DNA from: Lytechinus pictus
Lineage: Eukaryota > Echinodermata > Echinoidea > Temnopleuroida > Toxopneustidae
DNA length: 64,000 nucleotides
Assembly: GCF_037042905.1 (NCBI RefSeq)
Contig: NC_087249.1
Coordinates: 38,307,401 to 38,371,400 of the forward strand
Direction of reading: 5' to 3'
The notes beneath the pieces are model-generated. The model was given only the letters and a program-made list of their open reading frames with translations. It did not search any database and was not told the origin of the DNA. Below are positions 57,801 through 64,000 of this stretch, piece after piece. Positions within the stretch are counted from its first letter, which is position 1. Each line of letters starts with the position of its first letter. The position numbers and the translations under genes were made by a program.

Positions 57801-60800
57801 GAATTAATCACTGTTTCACTTGACAATGAGGAGAAAATTAGAATACTTCATATTTCATATAATAAAATACAAAAGAAATAGTGAGTGGATGACGTCATCA
57901 GTCTCCTCATTTGCATACCAACCAGGATGTGCATATACAACTGTTTTGTGAAATTAAGCGAAACTTTAAAATGTCATAACTTTCTTATTTTACATCCGAT
58001 TTTGATGAAATTTTCAGTGTTATGCTTGTTGGATTTTTCTCTATTTTTTTAATTCAAATCACTTTTTTGTTGGGGTGGACTTGTTTAAAATCTCCACTCC
58101 CTGCAATGTTGTACCTTATCAATGTCACAGATTGACGCAGTAGGTTGTGAAAAGTCGCCCCGAAAATGTAACAATTTTTTTTTTTGCCTCATTTGGGCTT
58201 TCTGTAATATTTACTCACCTGACTGGGATGTCTGCTGCTCGTCATCACCTGTAGTGAGCCCTCTATGGGCAAGGATCGTCTTCCAGCGCGCCTTCAGAGC
58301 TTCATATCGAAATGCAAACTCCAACTCTAGAGCTTCTCGTTCCCTGATTAGTGTAAGACATAGAGAGAAAGAGTCAGACAAGTGCACACCAGTACTGTTT
58401 TATTCATGTCCAACACAATTTAGAATAACATACATTGTTACTATTTCATTACTAATTATTTCAAAATTTTGTAAGTCATTTCTGTGAATGTGTGGGAGAT
58501 GGGGTGCAGAATTTGATTCTGTTCATTCATCATTCGACATTGAAGCATAACTGCATTGTCACCACGTTTACAATTTAGGCCTATATCACTTTTATAAAAA
58601 TGATATGTTGCAGGCATGAGCTACATGTAGGACCTGTACTTTTATTGATCAATTGGTTTGAAGTCGGGAGTATTTATGTTTCACCTCCATGTGAGATTTG
58701 AAAATCTTTTAATTTTATACAGATGCTACATTCTTTATCAGACATTTATAAAGGTGAAAAGAGACAAAGGGAATCATGGGGTGGCAAAAAAACAAAATGT
58801 ATGCTATTGAGATGCTGGGCTAGCATACAAGACAGCACAGATCCTTACCAAAGTTCGAATCAAGTGGTGCTTACCAGAGACAAGGTTTTATCAGGAGAAA
58901 TTTGACTGAGTCATCATAGCTTCCAACTTTAATATTCACCTTTCAGTGAGAACTTACTGAGGAAGAAAGGTGATCTTTCTTGATTACACATAATCCAATG
59001 AAAGAAATCAATGTATTAATCAGGGAGATGTTAAAAATCTCAAGTTTTTCACCCCAAAATCAGTCAATTTTCAGGGGGTTTCCCTGACAATCAGGGAGAC
59101 TTGGCAGCACAGTGGGGTGTGTAGGAGAAATGTGTTGGGGGATAACAAGAAGATAGAGTGAAAGCCTGGATTCTACATACCTTTTAGTTGATTGGCAAGG
59201 AAAATAACCAAAGAGGAACTTCCAAGCATCTTTCCTCACGTCTTCCTCAATTCCACCTATTAAAAGAGAAATAATATAGTAAGAATATCACCATCAAATG
59301 ATGAGACAATGCGTTGATTTCTTTAAATACCAAAAAATGCAGTATTTAAGTCACAGGAACCTCCTGGAAAACTGTTTTGACTGATTCTTTACCAAAACTT
59401 AGGCAACGCACTGTCCAATATGTGAGAAATGCATAATTGAATAGTTGCTAATGATATGGGTTTATTTGTGGAGTTTGTTTAGTTTGTATTTTTCTTGTAG
59501 AAAGGAACTGTTGCTGGGTAAGCACCATGCTCATGAGCTTCTTTGGACGGTGTGTGCACTGTATATTAAAACAACACCACCATCATGATAAATTATTATG
59601 AGCCTGGTTTTATTATTAGGGGTATTACAGAGTGAAAAACCCCCAGAGAAATCTCAGTTATGCTCTCCTTTCACCCTTCTTCATTTGCCCCCGCTCTTTT
59701 CCTGGTTCCTCCTTCTGTCTCTTTAATTCACAACTCATAAACGACAGGTGCCCCCCCCCCCCTGTAACACCCTAAAAAATAATACACAATATGATTTATG
59801 TACACTATATTCAGGAGTTTTGGTTTCATTCATCATCATAAATGAAGAGTACCGGTACCTCCGGTATTCATAATAATACCCATTACGCATTACACAAAAT
59901 ACACATTTTTTTACAGTACACTATGTGTTGAGGGAGATGTAATCTCATGCATGAATGAAAAAAAAAATGGAAATTTGGCTCACGATTCAATCTACAATAA
60001 AAATCATGGTCATGATTCATGTACATTAAGAGTGATCAGTAGAAGAGCGGATAGCCAAATGGATTCTCCGGGGGGGGGGGGGGGGATGAATATAAATAGG
60101 AAAAAATATTAAGCTTTGGCAAACTGAAATTTTTACCAAGTAACCCACACAAGAACTGTGCAGGAATAAAAAAAGAAAATATTATATTTTGACCCCAAAA
60201 AATATATCACCATTTTTTTTTCATATGAATAACACTTCAGTGAGTTTGATTACCAATTATATTTCTATCCCATATATAGAAACAATAATTTAAGTGTGTG
60301 AACATTTAGATGTAATCATGCAAGTGGAATACTCTTAATACAGTTTGCATGTTGTTGCTATGTCTGTCAAGTCTCTTGCAAGTTATAGTGCTGTCAAGAA
60401 CACCACTAAATTAATATGTTTGATTTGTTTAAAATTAAACTTAATAGTAAAGCCTGTATACATGTACATGTATATAATTATGTTTGTCTGTGAAGCTCCT
60501 GGTAAGCAATAAGGTTGTCAAATGATGATCAAACTAAAATTTCAAGCGCTGTATAAATTCAAATAATCATGCTAGTAGTAAACAGGTTTATGAACTGTAA
60601 ATTGGCATTCAGTTTGTAATTGTGGCATATATATTCACACTTTATGTGGGTGGTGTCAAGGTTATGCCACACATGTACAGTAGGCCTATTCTGCAGGAAA
60701 TGATATTGATTATCAGTAATTCAGTATGAAATATATTATGATGGAGACAATACACAAGTGTGTATTGATTGATTTATTATATTATTGATGCATTTTAAAG

Positions 60801-63800
60801 TGTGCAATAATTTCATGCATATTTTGCAATGATTTCATAGTGTGCAATATGTTCATTCACACAATTATATCTTTAAAAAAGACCACAGGCAAAAATGGTG
60901 AATTTGAAAACATACTATATGAACCGGTACTACATACAAAAACAATTTCAAATACAGGTATTTTGTAAATAAACAATTGTATGTCTACTCTGGACAAAAC
61001 AAGGCATGGATTATTAAAAGTGGGAAGTCAATGATCATAACTTGGCCAAGAGTTAAGCGCAAATATTTTGGATAAATCTTTTGAAAATTTGAAAATGTAA
61101 GAGCCCTGTCAATAAGAATGACAGATTATATCATACTAGACGGTGAAAGAAATGAGTACTCAAGCTAAAATGGAATGGGTAATGTACAAATAAATAAAAT
61201 GGGTCCCCAAGACTTGCAATTGGCTTGCATGTATTTTTTGTCTTTTGGTACATTTATACATGTATGGCATATCAAACTGGTGTATGCGGGGCCATGTAGG
61301 CCTACATGTACATCAAACATAAACTTCATCAGGGGAGTGTCAAAGCAAATAGTCAGTGATTTTCACTGACTTTTTCTTTTTGAGCTAATTAGATGCAGTG
61401 ATTTCAGCAGTTAGGACAGTTACGGTTTCAGTAAAAAAATCATTATATAATTCATGAAATGCCTCACTTCTGGTCATGAGATGTTCTATAGAACAAACTC
61501 TGAGTCCCTCAAAACTGATTAGAAAAAAAGAAATATTTGAATGCACTGTAGATTATGGTTTATTAGGTGGGTGTTTCATAAAGCTCTTCGCAAGTTAAGA
61601 ACGAATTTAAGAACGACTGGTGATCCTTTCTTGTGGAAAATAGTATATTCATTGGCGATGGTTAAGTGCGTACGAAAGGTTCACCAGCCGTTCTTAAAGT
61701 TGCTCTTAACTTACGAACAGCTTTATGAAACGGCCCCCAGGTCTCTACACAGTACATGTAAATCAGGGGTTCAATCCAATTCATAAAGTTCTGGATTTCT
61801 TTTACATCAAACAATTTTTTTCTCTCATTTATCTACTTAAAAATGTTAAAAACTTCATGCAACAAGACCAAACAAGTATTTCCCTTTTCAAATTACATGA
61901 TGTAGAACTACATACTGTAGCATCTGCTAGCCAATTCTGAGCAAATGAAAGGGAGTCTGATAGGAAAATACCTTTGTACTTTTTTTTTCATAGGGTGATG
62001 GAGTGCGGGGAGAGTCTTTTTGTGACATCATTGCATTTGTGCTCGACACGGGTGTGAAATACGCTTTAATTAAGCACAGAGAATAGTTTATTAACTAGTG
62101 TGTACAGTAGTGTAGAGAAATATTGACCAGCGCTCAGGAAGATGGGGACCCAGGGGGTTAATGACAACAGTTGGTTAGTGGTAGAGACAGGGGGAATGAA
62201 TCCATAACGGAATAAGTTGTGATATTTTGTTCTCAGTGAATTTTATTGCTGACCCTCACAGGTATACTCCTCTCTCTCTCTCGTTTCAGTTCCTCCGCCG
62301 TTCGGAGATCGGCAGGTATTACTGCAGAAGTTGAGTCAAGGAGTCTGGTAAATGTCAAGTCCAAAGGGATTGAAAGATCTATAGGCAGGTTACTGTGAAT
62401 CGACAGGTTTACAAGTAACTGTAAGGGACAAGAAAGGACAGTATGCAACTTAAAAATGAAGTGCAAGGTAGCCTTTGGGATCAGGGCATTTAGAGGGTTA
62501 GGGAGGGAAGCACCATAGGGTAGTAGGATGGCTGCTGTGAGTTGGCAGGGATTGCTGGCATTGAAGGAGGTTGCTGAGGAGGAAAAATCCTTTAGGAGAT
62601 TCCTTATCTTGTCCAAGAGAGTGTTTCGTAGACCTGTGCCGATTATGCCGATTCTGCAACAGCCAAATTTATGACATAGTGGACATCCCCTTTGACTTTG
62701 CATATAATTACCATGATATAGCTTCTCTGTTTGAGTGCTTGAGTACCCACAGTATAGTTGCATGGTTCCACTGCTTTTGGCAATGTGGCTACTTGTTTAA
62801 CTCATTAATGCAGTGAGTTCACTGCCATGCTTGTGGGTGCTTAAGAGCAGATGAACAGGGCAGGTTTTAAACCCACAAGTTGTCAGGGGTTGAGGTTTTT
62901 TCATGTATTTTTGTTTTTGATACTATCTATTTGTGATAATTTGTGTTCCAATTTCCAAATGTGATTTTCCCCATGCACTTCTAGTATCCTGTACAATCAG
63001 TTTACTGTAAAGCATGTATCAAGAATTCAAGATTCAAGAGTCTGATGACAATTTTTTTAATGTAAACTTTTGAACTATTACATAAAAATAAAATGAATTG
63101 AATTGAAATGTACCAACTCAAATCTAATTAGCAATATTGGTTATGAGAATACTGAGAGACAATATTTCAACAACTTCGGTACGTTTGGGTACAGTCCTAA
63201 CCCAAGTAAGAATATATAGCAAATTGTAAAATGACGCAAAAGCAGTCCCTGCACTTCCGTTATCTTTTTTAAGAAACATCATCAGATCTGATCCTGTCAG
63301 CCTAAAACAGTAAACATAACATAATATAAAGCTGAATACAGAGGTTTAAATCTTGCTTAGATTTATGGATGTTCGTGCATTCAGAAGTGAGAAGAAATGA
63401 CATAAAATCAATGAAGTAGCCAATTTACAAAATTGCTACATGAATTGCTATTTTATTTTGCATCAATAACAACATGTAAAATGCCATATGCATCTTTATT
63501 ACCAACATGTGTACCGTATGTGTTGAAAAAACATTTTCTGAATTCTTATTCCTCTTCAATAATTTTCTCAATTCTACTAGTTTGCAGACAGGTTGTAGGC
63601 CCTAGGCTATAGGCCTACTCTTTTCTAGGCCATCTTTTAATCTCAATTAAAGTCGTTAGTGCCATTGGATTACCATGTTCAAGTTCAACAATCAACAGGT
63701 ACATGAAAACATTATCCTTGGCTTAAACATGAAAATTACTTAGCATAATGTGAAAAATCACCTCGAAAAACAGCTTTCCTGAATCCATGCTCATCCACCA

Positions 63801-64000
63801 AACGACCTTCGCTGTCAAAAAAATGTTCAAATCTTTCCCGATCAAGGGGAGGCCCTCTTGTGTTTTCTACATCCTCGCCAATACTGATCACTGGTTGCCA
63901 ATGATCTGGCAACACTTGTTCAAAACTCTCATCATAACTGCAAGTTCTTGTGACAAAATTCGGAATTGCTTCTGCGACTTCACCGTCGCTCCCACTCAAA
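45700..64000 (-). CDS. TBC-domain Rab GTPase-activating protein, 11 exons visible, 5' end beyond window
   Basis: TBC proteins stimulate GTP hydrolysis by Rab GTPases and so switch off membrane-traffic steps. Joining exons 63762-64000, 59181-59256, 58219-58343, 56612-56745, 54450-54562, 51139-51206, 50568-50714, 49414-49504, 48402-48550, 47195-47336 and 45700-45811 gives 464 codons; every junction keeps phase. Numbering from the window edge: EEDVRKDAWKFLFGYFP (about 82-98) opens the TBC domain; a serine-rich insert with acidic patches spans 147-180; the arginine finger I-x-x-D-x-x-R is I214-D217-R220 (DKDVPRTDR); the glutamine finger is Y255-A-Q257-G-M. RWLLLCFKREFEF and TFELFVCVTILHEYR follow. 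The protein ends ...STFALIE at TGA 45702-45700. Both fingers are intact, so catalysis is expected. The layout resembles the GYP7/TBC1D15/17 and TBC1D25 groups; I cannot assign an orthologue. Any upstream exons, including the ATG, lie beyond 64000. Confidence 0.92.
46080..47190. other. intron between the last two TBC exons
   Basis: Holds a segment with TTCGTGCACGC / GCATGACTGCGCAC-type CG-bearing words (46080-46330) and a block with TAATCCGGTTTCACGACATTCGC near 46965 split by word repeats GGCGACAATTGCTCC. Probably transposon debris. No exon supported. Confidence 0.35.
47195..47336 (-). CDS. TBC gene exon: last TBC helices
   Basis: STEYTFELFVCVTILHEYRN matches the F.LF.C.AIL...R element. Acceptor CGATATGCAG has no ordinary pyrimidine tract: an (ATT)n repeat starts about 12 bases upstream on the minus strand. 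Confidence 0.9.
47348..47495. repeat. (AAT)n and (GATGGT)n microsatellite
   Basis: AATAATAATAATAAT with interruptions, then GATGATGGTGGTGGTGATGA. The N-rich and I-rich reading frames through it are artefacts. It lies directly upstream (minus strand) of a TBC exon. Confidence 0.9.
47738..48350. mobile_element. ~610-bp MITE in TBC intron
   Basis: AAAGGGATGGTCCAGGCTGG is mirrored by CAGCCCAGACCATCCCTTT. The long arms include GAAAATTTCATCAAAATTGG and its mirror CCGATTTTGATGAAATTTTC, and TAATGAATATTCATGA-type sequence on both sides. Confidence 0.88.
48402..48550 (-). CDS. TBC gene exon
   Basis: WLLLCFKREFEFSQCLRIFE is the conserved RW.LLLFKREF block, followed by a highly charged AERERDKERAREFQK tail. 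Acceptor GTTCTTAG, donor GTAAAC. Partial duplicates lie upstream on the minus strand. Confidence 0.92.
48476..48740 (-). repeat. three-copy partial tandem duplication of a TBC exon 5' half
   Basis: GATCCTCAGACACTGACTGA then ACTCAAACTCACGCTTGAAA recurs at about 48495, 48590 and 48675. Copy 1 is the true exon start. Copy 2 has lost its acceptor and carries a stop. Copy 3 keeps an AATAG acceptor and reads WLLLCFQREFEFIQCLRIFE but has no donor. Confidence 0.85.
49124..49402. mobile_element. ~280-bp MITE, TTCTGAAGTC family, copy 1
   Basis: ACCCGTATTCTGAAGTCAAA and TTTAACT are mirrored by CTCAAGTTCAGAATATGGGT. The same family is at 56787-57093; both contain AAAATTATGG and CATAGTTAAA. In a TBC intron. 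Confidence 0.8.
49414..49504 (-). CDS. TBC gene exon
   Basis: SLKRLLEEIDEPLLKHLTHC then DMGDLMFCHR: the L...L..L...DP.L..HL pattern of TBC domains. Acceptor TTTACAG, donor GTAACT. Confidence 0.9.
49580..50090 (-). repeat. ~500-bp dispersed repeat, copy 2
   Basis: Reversed copy of 38704-39172 (GTTGTACAACGCCTCGG, GGTGAAAGAAAGATGCTC). In addition the words CGAAATCTCGCACCATTGC / ATGGTGCGAGATTTCGCAT are mirrored locally. Confidence 0.75.
50270..50400. repeat. ~52-bp tandem repeat
   Basis: CATTCTGACTCATTTTTCTG then GGTGAAAGCAAGAAATAAG repeats about 2.5 times, with a diverged copy near 50440. Confidence 0.85.
50568..50714 (-). CDS. TBC gene exon: glutamine finger
   Basis: VTYAQGMNDVLSRFLVVMEK carries the YxQ finger, followed by EAYWCFTLYLEKVVDDFLET. 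Acceptor CCACATAG at 50715-50716. Three further acceptor-plus-exon-start copies lie upstream on the minus strand (50780, 50846, 50915). Confidence 0.93.
50690..50925 (-). repeat. four-copy in-frame tandem array of a splice acceptor and exon start
   Basis: The segment CATAG/CTGTGACCTATGCCC occurs with exon-start positions 50714, 50780, 50846 and 50915, i.e. spaced 66, 66 and 69 bp, all multiples of three. The frame is open from copy 3 through to the genuine exon, repeating VTYAQGMNnVL with a hydrophobic linker. Copy 4 has TAA in the same frame. Confidence 0.92.
51139..51206 (-). CDS. TBC gene exon: helix between the two fingers
   Basis: GQGNPNLEKLRNILVTFAVF matches the NP.L..LR.IL.TY pattern of TBC domains. 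Acceptor TTATCAG, donor GTAAGT. Confidence 0.92.
51245..51540 (+). repeat. tRNA-derived SINE
   Basis: Box A TGGCCCAGTGGATTAG and box B GGGTTCGAATCCC are spaced as in tRNA-derived SINEs. The body ends in GATATGCGCTATACAAAACT and (ATT)n. The tail resembles the LINE tail at 9020-9063 (TATGCGCTATATAAG), suggesting the SINE uses that LINE family. In a TBC intron. Confidence 0.88.
51550..51568. repeat. short hairpin next to the SINE
   Basis: CCCGTGG-AAATT-CCACGGG: seven perfect base pairs around a five-base loop. It begins about ten bases after the SINE tail. Confidence 0.6.
51600..52345. other. AT-rich intronic stretch
   Basis: T-rich near 51990-52110 and GA-rich at 52140-52330. No gene or structured element recognised. 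Confidence 0.4.
52347..52497. repeat. ~150-bp hairpin with CG-rich loop
   Basis: CATAGTTGCGATATGGACTG and TTAGCGATCATAATGATGTG are mirrored by ATTATTATGATCGCTAAC and TAGTCCATATAGCAACTA. Arms are ~53 bp with few mismatches; the ~45-bp loop is CG-rich (GGCGGCGCAGCGC). Confidence 0.8.
52734..53850. repeat. ~1.1-kb dispersed repeat, copy B, with tRNA-like segment
   Basis: Collinear with 34684-35600. Near 53785-53850 the reverse strand again carries a box B-like GGATCGAACCC. In the TBC intron between the two finger exons. Confidence 0.75.
53955..54174 (+). other. GC-rich island with an open frame of unknown nature
   Basis: From about 53930 to 54170 the sequence is clearly richer in G, C and CpG than anything within several kb. 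On the plus strand 72 codons are open to TAG 54172-54174, including GFSVEESDDDSVVMGWEGGE and ending QPITPLRA; an ATG lies at 54048. The opposite strand is also open. I do not recognise a family. It could be a gene fragment carried by a transposon or an unrelated antisense exon. Confidence 0.35.
54450..54562 (-). CDS. TBC gene exon: arginine finger
   Basis: Encodes NLRIIDKDVPRTDRDLDFF, which holds the catalytic arginine of the I-x-x-D-x-x-R motif. Acceptor CCCATCAG, donor GTAGGT. Confidence 0.93.
55241..55725. mobile_element. element with inverted TTTCACACG ends
   Basis: CAGGGCTTTTTCACACGAG at the left and CCGTGTGAAAGGGCAGACTG at the right are related inverted ends, with AATCATTGTAATGATTATTG-type palindromic DNA inside and an internal TTTCACACGAG copy near 55630. 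No target duplication was recognised. Confidence 0.55.
56612..56745 (-). CDS. TBC gene exon: serine-rich insert
   Basis: 44 codons. Almost half of the first 24 are serine, followed by an acidic patch (CDDGDDE) and a basic ending. Acceptor GTTTCAG, donor GTATTG. The insert is expected to be a flexible loop. Confidence 0.85.
56787..57093. mobile_element. ~307-bp MITE, TTCTGAAGTC family, copy 2
   Basis: AAGGCCCTTATTCTGAAGTC is mirrored by GAGTTCAGAATACGGGCCTT. Same family as 49124-49402, better preserved. Confidence 0.85.
57478..58084. mobile_element. ~600-bp MITE in TBC intron
   Basis: AAGGTCAAGTCCACCC is mirrored by GGGGTGGACTTG. Long arms with AATTTCATCAAAATCGGATG and its mirror CATCCGATTTTGATGAAATT, and GTGAGTGGATGACGTCATC facing GATGATGTCCATCACTCAC. 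Confidence 0.9.
58219..58343 (-). CDS. TBC gene exon: charged helix
   Basis: EREALELEFAFRYEALKARW fits the helix following the TBC opening. Acceptor TAATCAG, donor GTGAGT. Confidence 0.88.
59181..59256 (-). CDS. TBC gene exon: start of TBC domain
   Basis: GIEEDVRKDAWKFLFGYFP is the conserved TBC opening helix with its W-x-F-L-x-G signature. Acceptor TTTTAATAG, donor GTATGT. Confidence 0.92.
59257..61570. other. large TBC intron, first part
   Basis: AT-rich DNA with a C-run (about 59751-59762) and a G-run (about 60070-60086) but no exon, ORF or structured repeat that I can support. Confidence 0.45.
61573..61736. mobile_element. ~165-bp MITE with TTTCATAAAGCT ends
   Basis: GTTTCATAAAGCTCTTCGCA then AGTTAAGAACGA is mirrored by AACTTACGAACAGCTTTATG then AAAC. 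The arms make up nearly the whole element. In a TBC intron. Confidence 0.85.
62233..62763 (-). pseudogene. possible retroelement C-terminal fragment
   Basis: A 176-codon minus-strand frame includes RGCPLCHKFGC, then GLRNTLLDKIRNLLKDF and ILLPYGASLPNPLNALIP. This order (a CPxC-like pair, L..KI..L, LL.YG) is reminiscent of the region after the polymerase in some non-LTR retrotransposons, but no polymerase motif is present. The match is by pattern only. It lies in the largest TBC intron, and a tail-like TGAATTGAATTGAAATG is at 63090-63110. Confidence 0.3.
62820..63760. other. TBC intron next to the first visible exon
   Basis: AT-rich, with AGGCCTA words near 63600 and no supported gene or element. 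Confidence 0.4.
63762..64000 (-). CDS. TBC gene exon, partial, N-terminal region
   Basis: 79 codons and one base, open to the window edge without an ATG. Ends ...FRKAVFR then G|GTGATT. The segment FEHFFDSEGRLVDEHGFRK is like the region just before the TBC domain in TBC1D25-type proteins. Confidence 0.88.

Overview
The window looks like an intron-rich, AT-rich metazoan nuclear genome. It has spliced genes with GT-AG introns, very abundant small inverted-repeat elements, tRNA-derived SINEs, CR1/L2-like LINE tails and long (TCTA)n tracts. Frequent AGGCCTA and TACATGTA words, which I associate with echinoderm DNA, make a sea urchin or related echinoderm my best guess. That is an inference, not a proof.

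Three host genes can be read. (1) At 6818-7017, minus strand, are the first two coding exons of CCT3 (chaperonin TCP-1 gamma); the rest lies beyond the left edge. (2) At 30913-36599, plus strand, is a complete three-exon COA5/PET191, the cytochrome c oxidase assembly factor, 81 codons with twin CX9C motifs. (3) At 45700-64000, minus strand, is a TBC-domain Rab GTPase-activating protein. It has 11 coding exons giving 464 codons, is open at the right edge, and keeps both catalytic fingers. All exon phases of the three models are mutually consistent. The genes are unrelated in function and I see no operon-like arrangement.

Layout. 1-6800 is CCT3 intron 2, filled by a ~225-bp satellite split by a 2.55-kb element, then fold-back elements. 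7265-8727 is a non-autonomous hAT-type element upstream of CCT3. 9237-17525 is an 8.3-kb palindrome whose arms carry six ~385-bp units with RFX X-box-like motifs and whose core carries a second tandem repeat with YY1-like motifs. 17540-18056 is a CCCGGG-ended element with an 8-bp target duplication. 18676-27310 is a second giant palindrome, into which a hAT element, a small inverted-repeat element and a truncated LINE have been inserted. 27.3-30.8 kb is gene-poor. 30.8-37.3 kb is COA5. 37.3-45.7 kb is dispersed repeats. 45.7-64 kb is the Rab-GAP gene, with many small elements in its introns and two exons whose 3' splice-site regions have been tandemly duplicated.

The most unusual signals are the X-box-bearing palindrome, the nested palindrome at 18.7-27.3 kb, and the in-frame tandem array of splice acceptors that repeats the glutamine-finger segment of the Rab-GAP.
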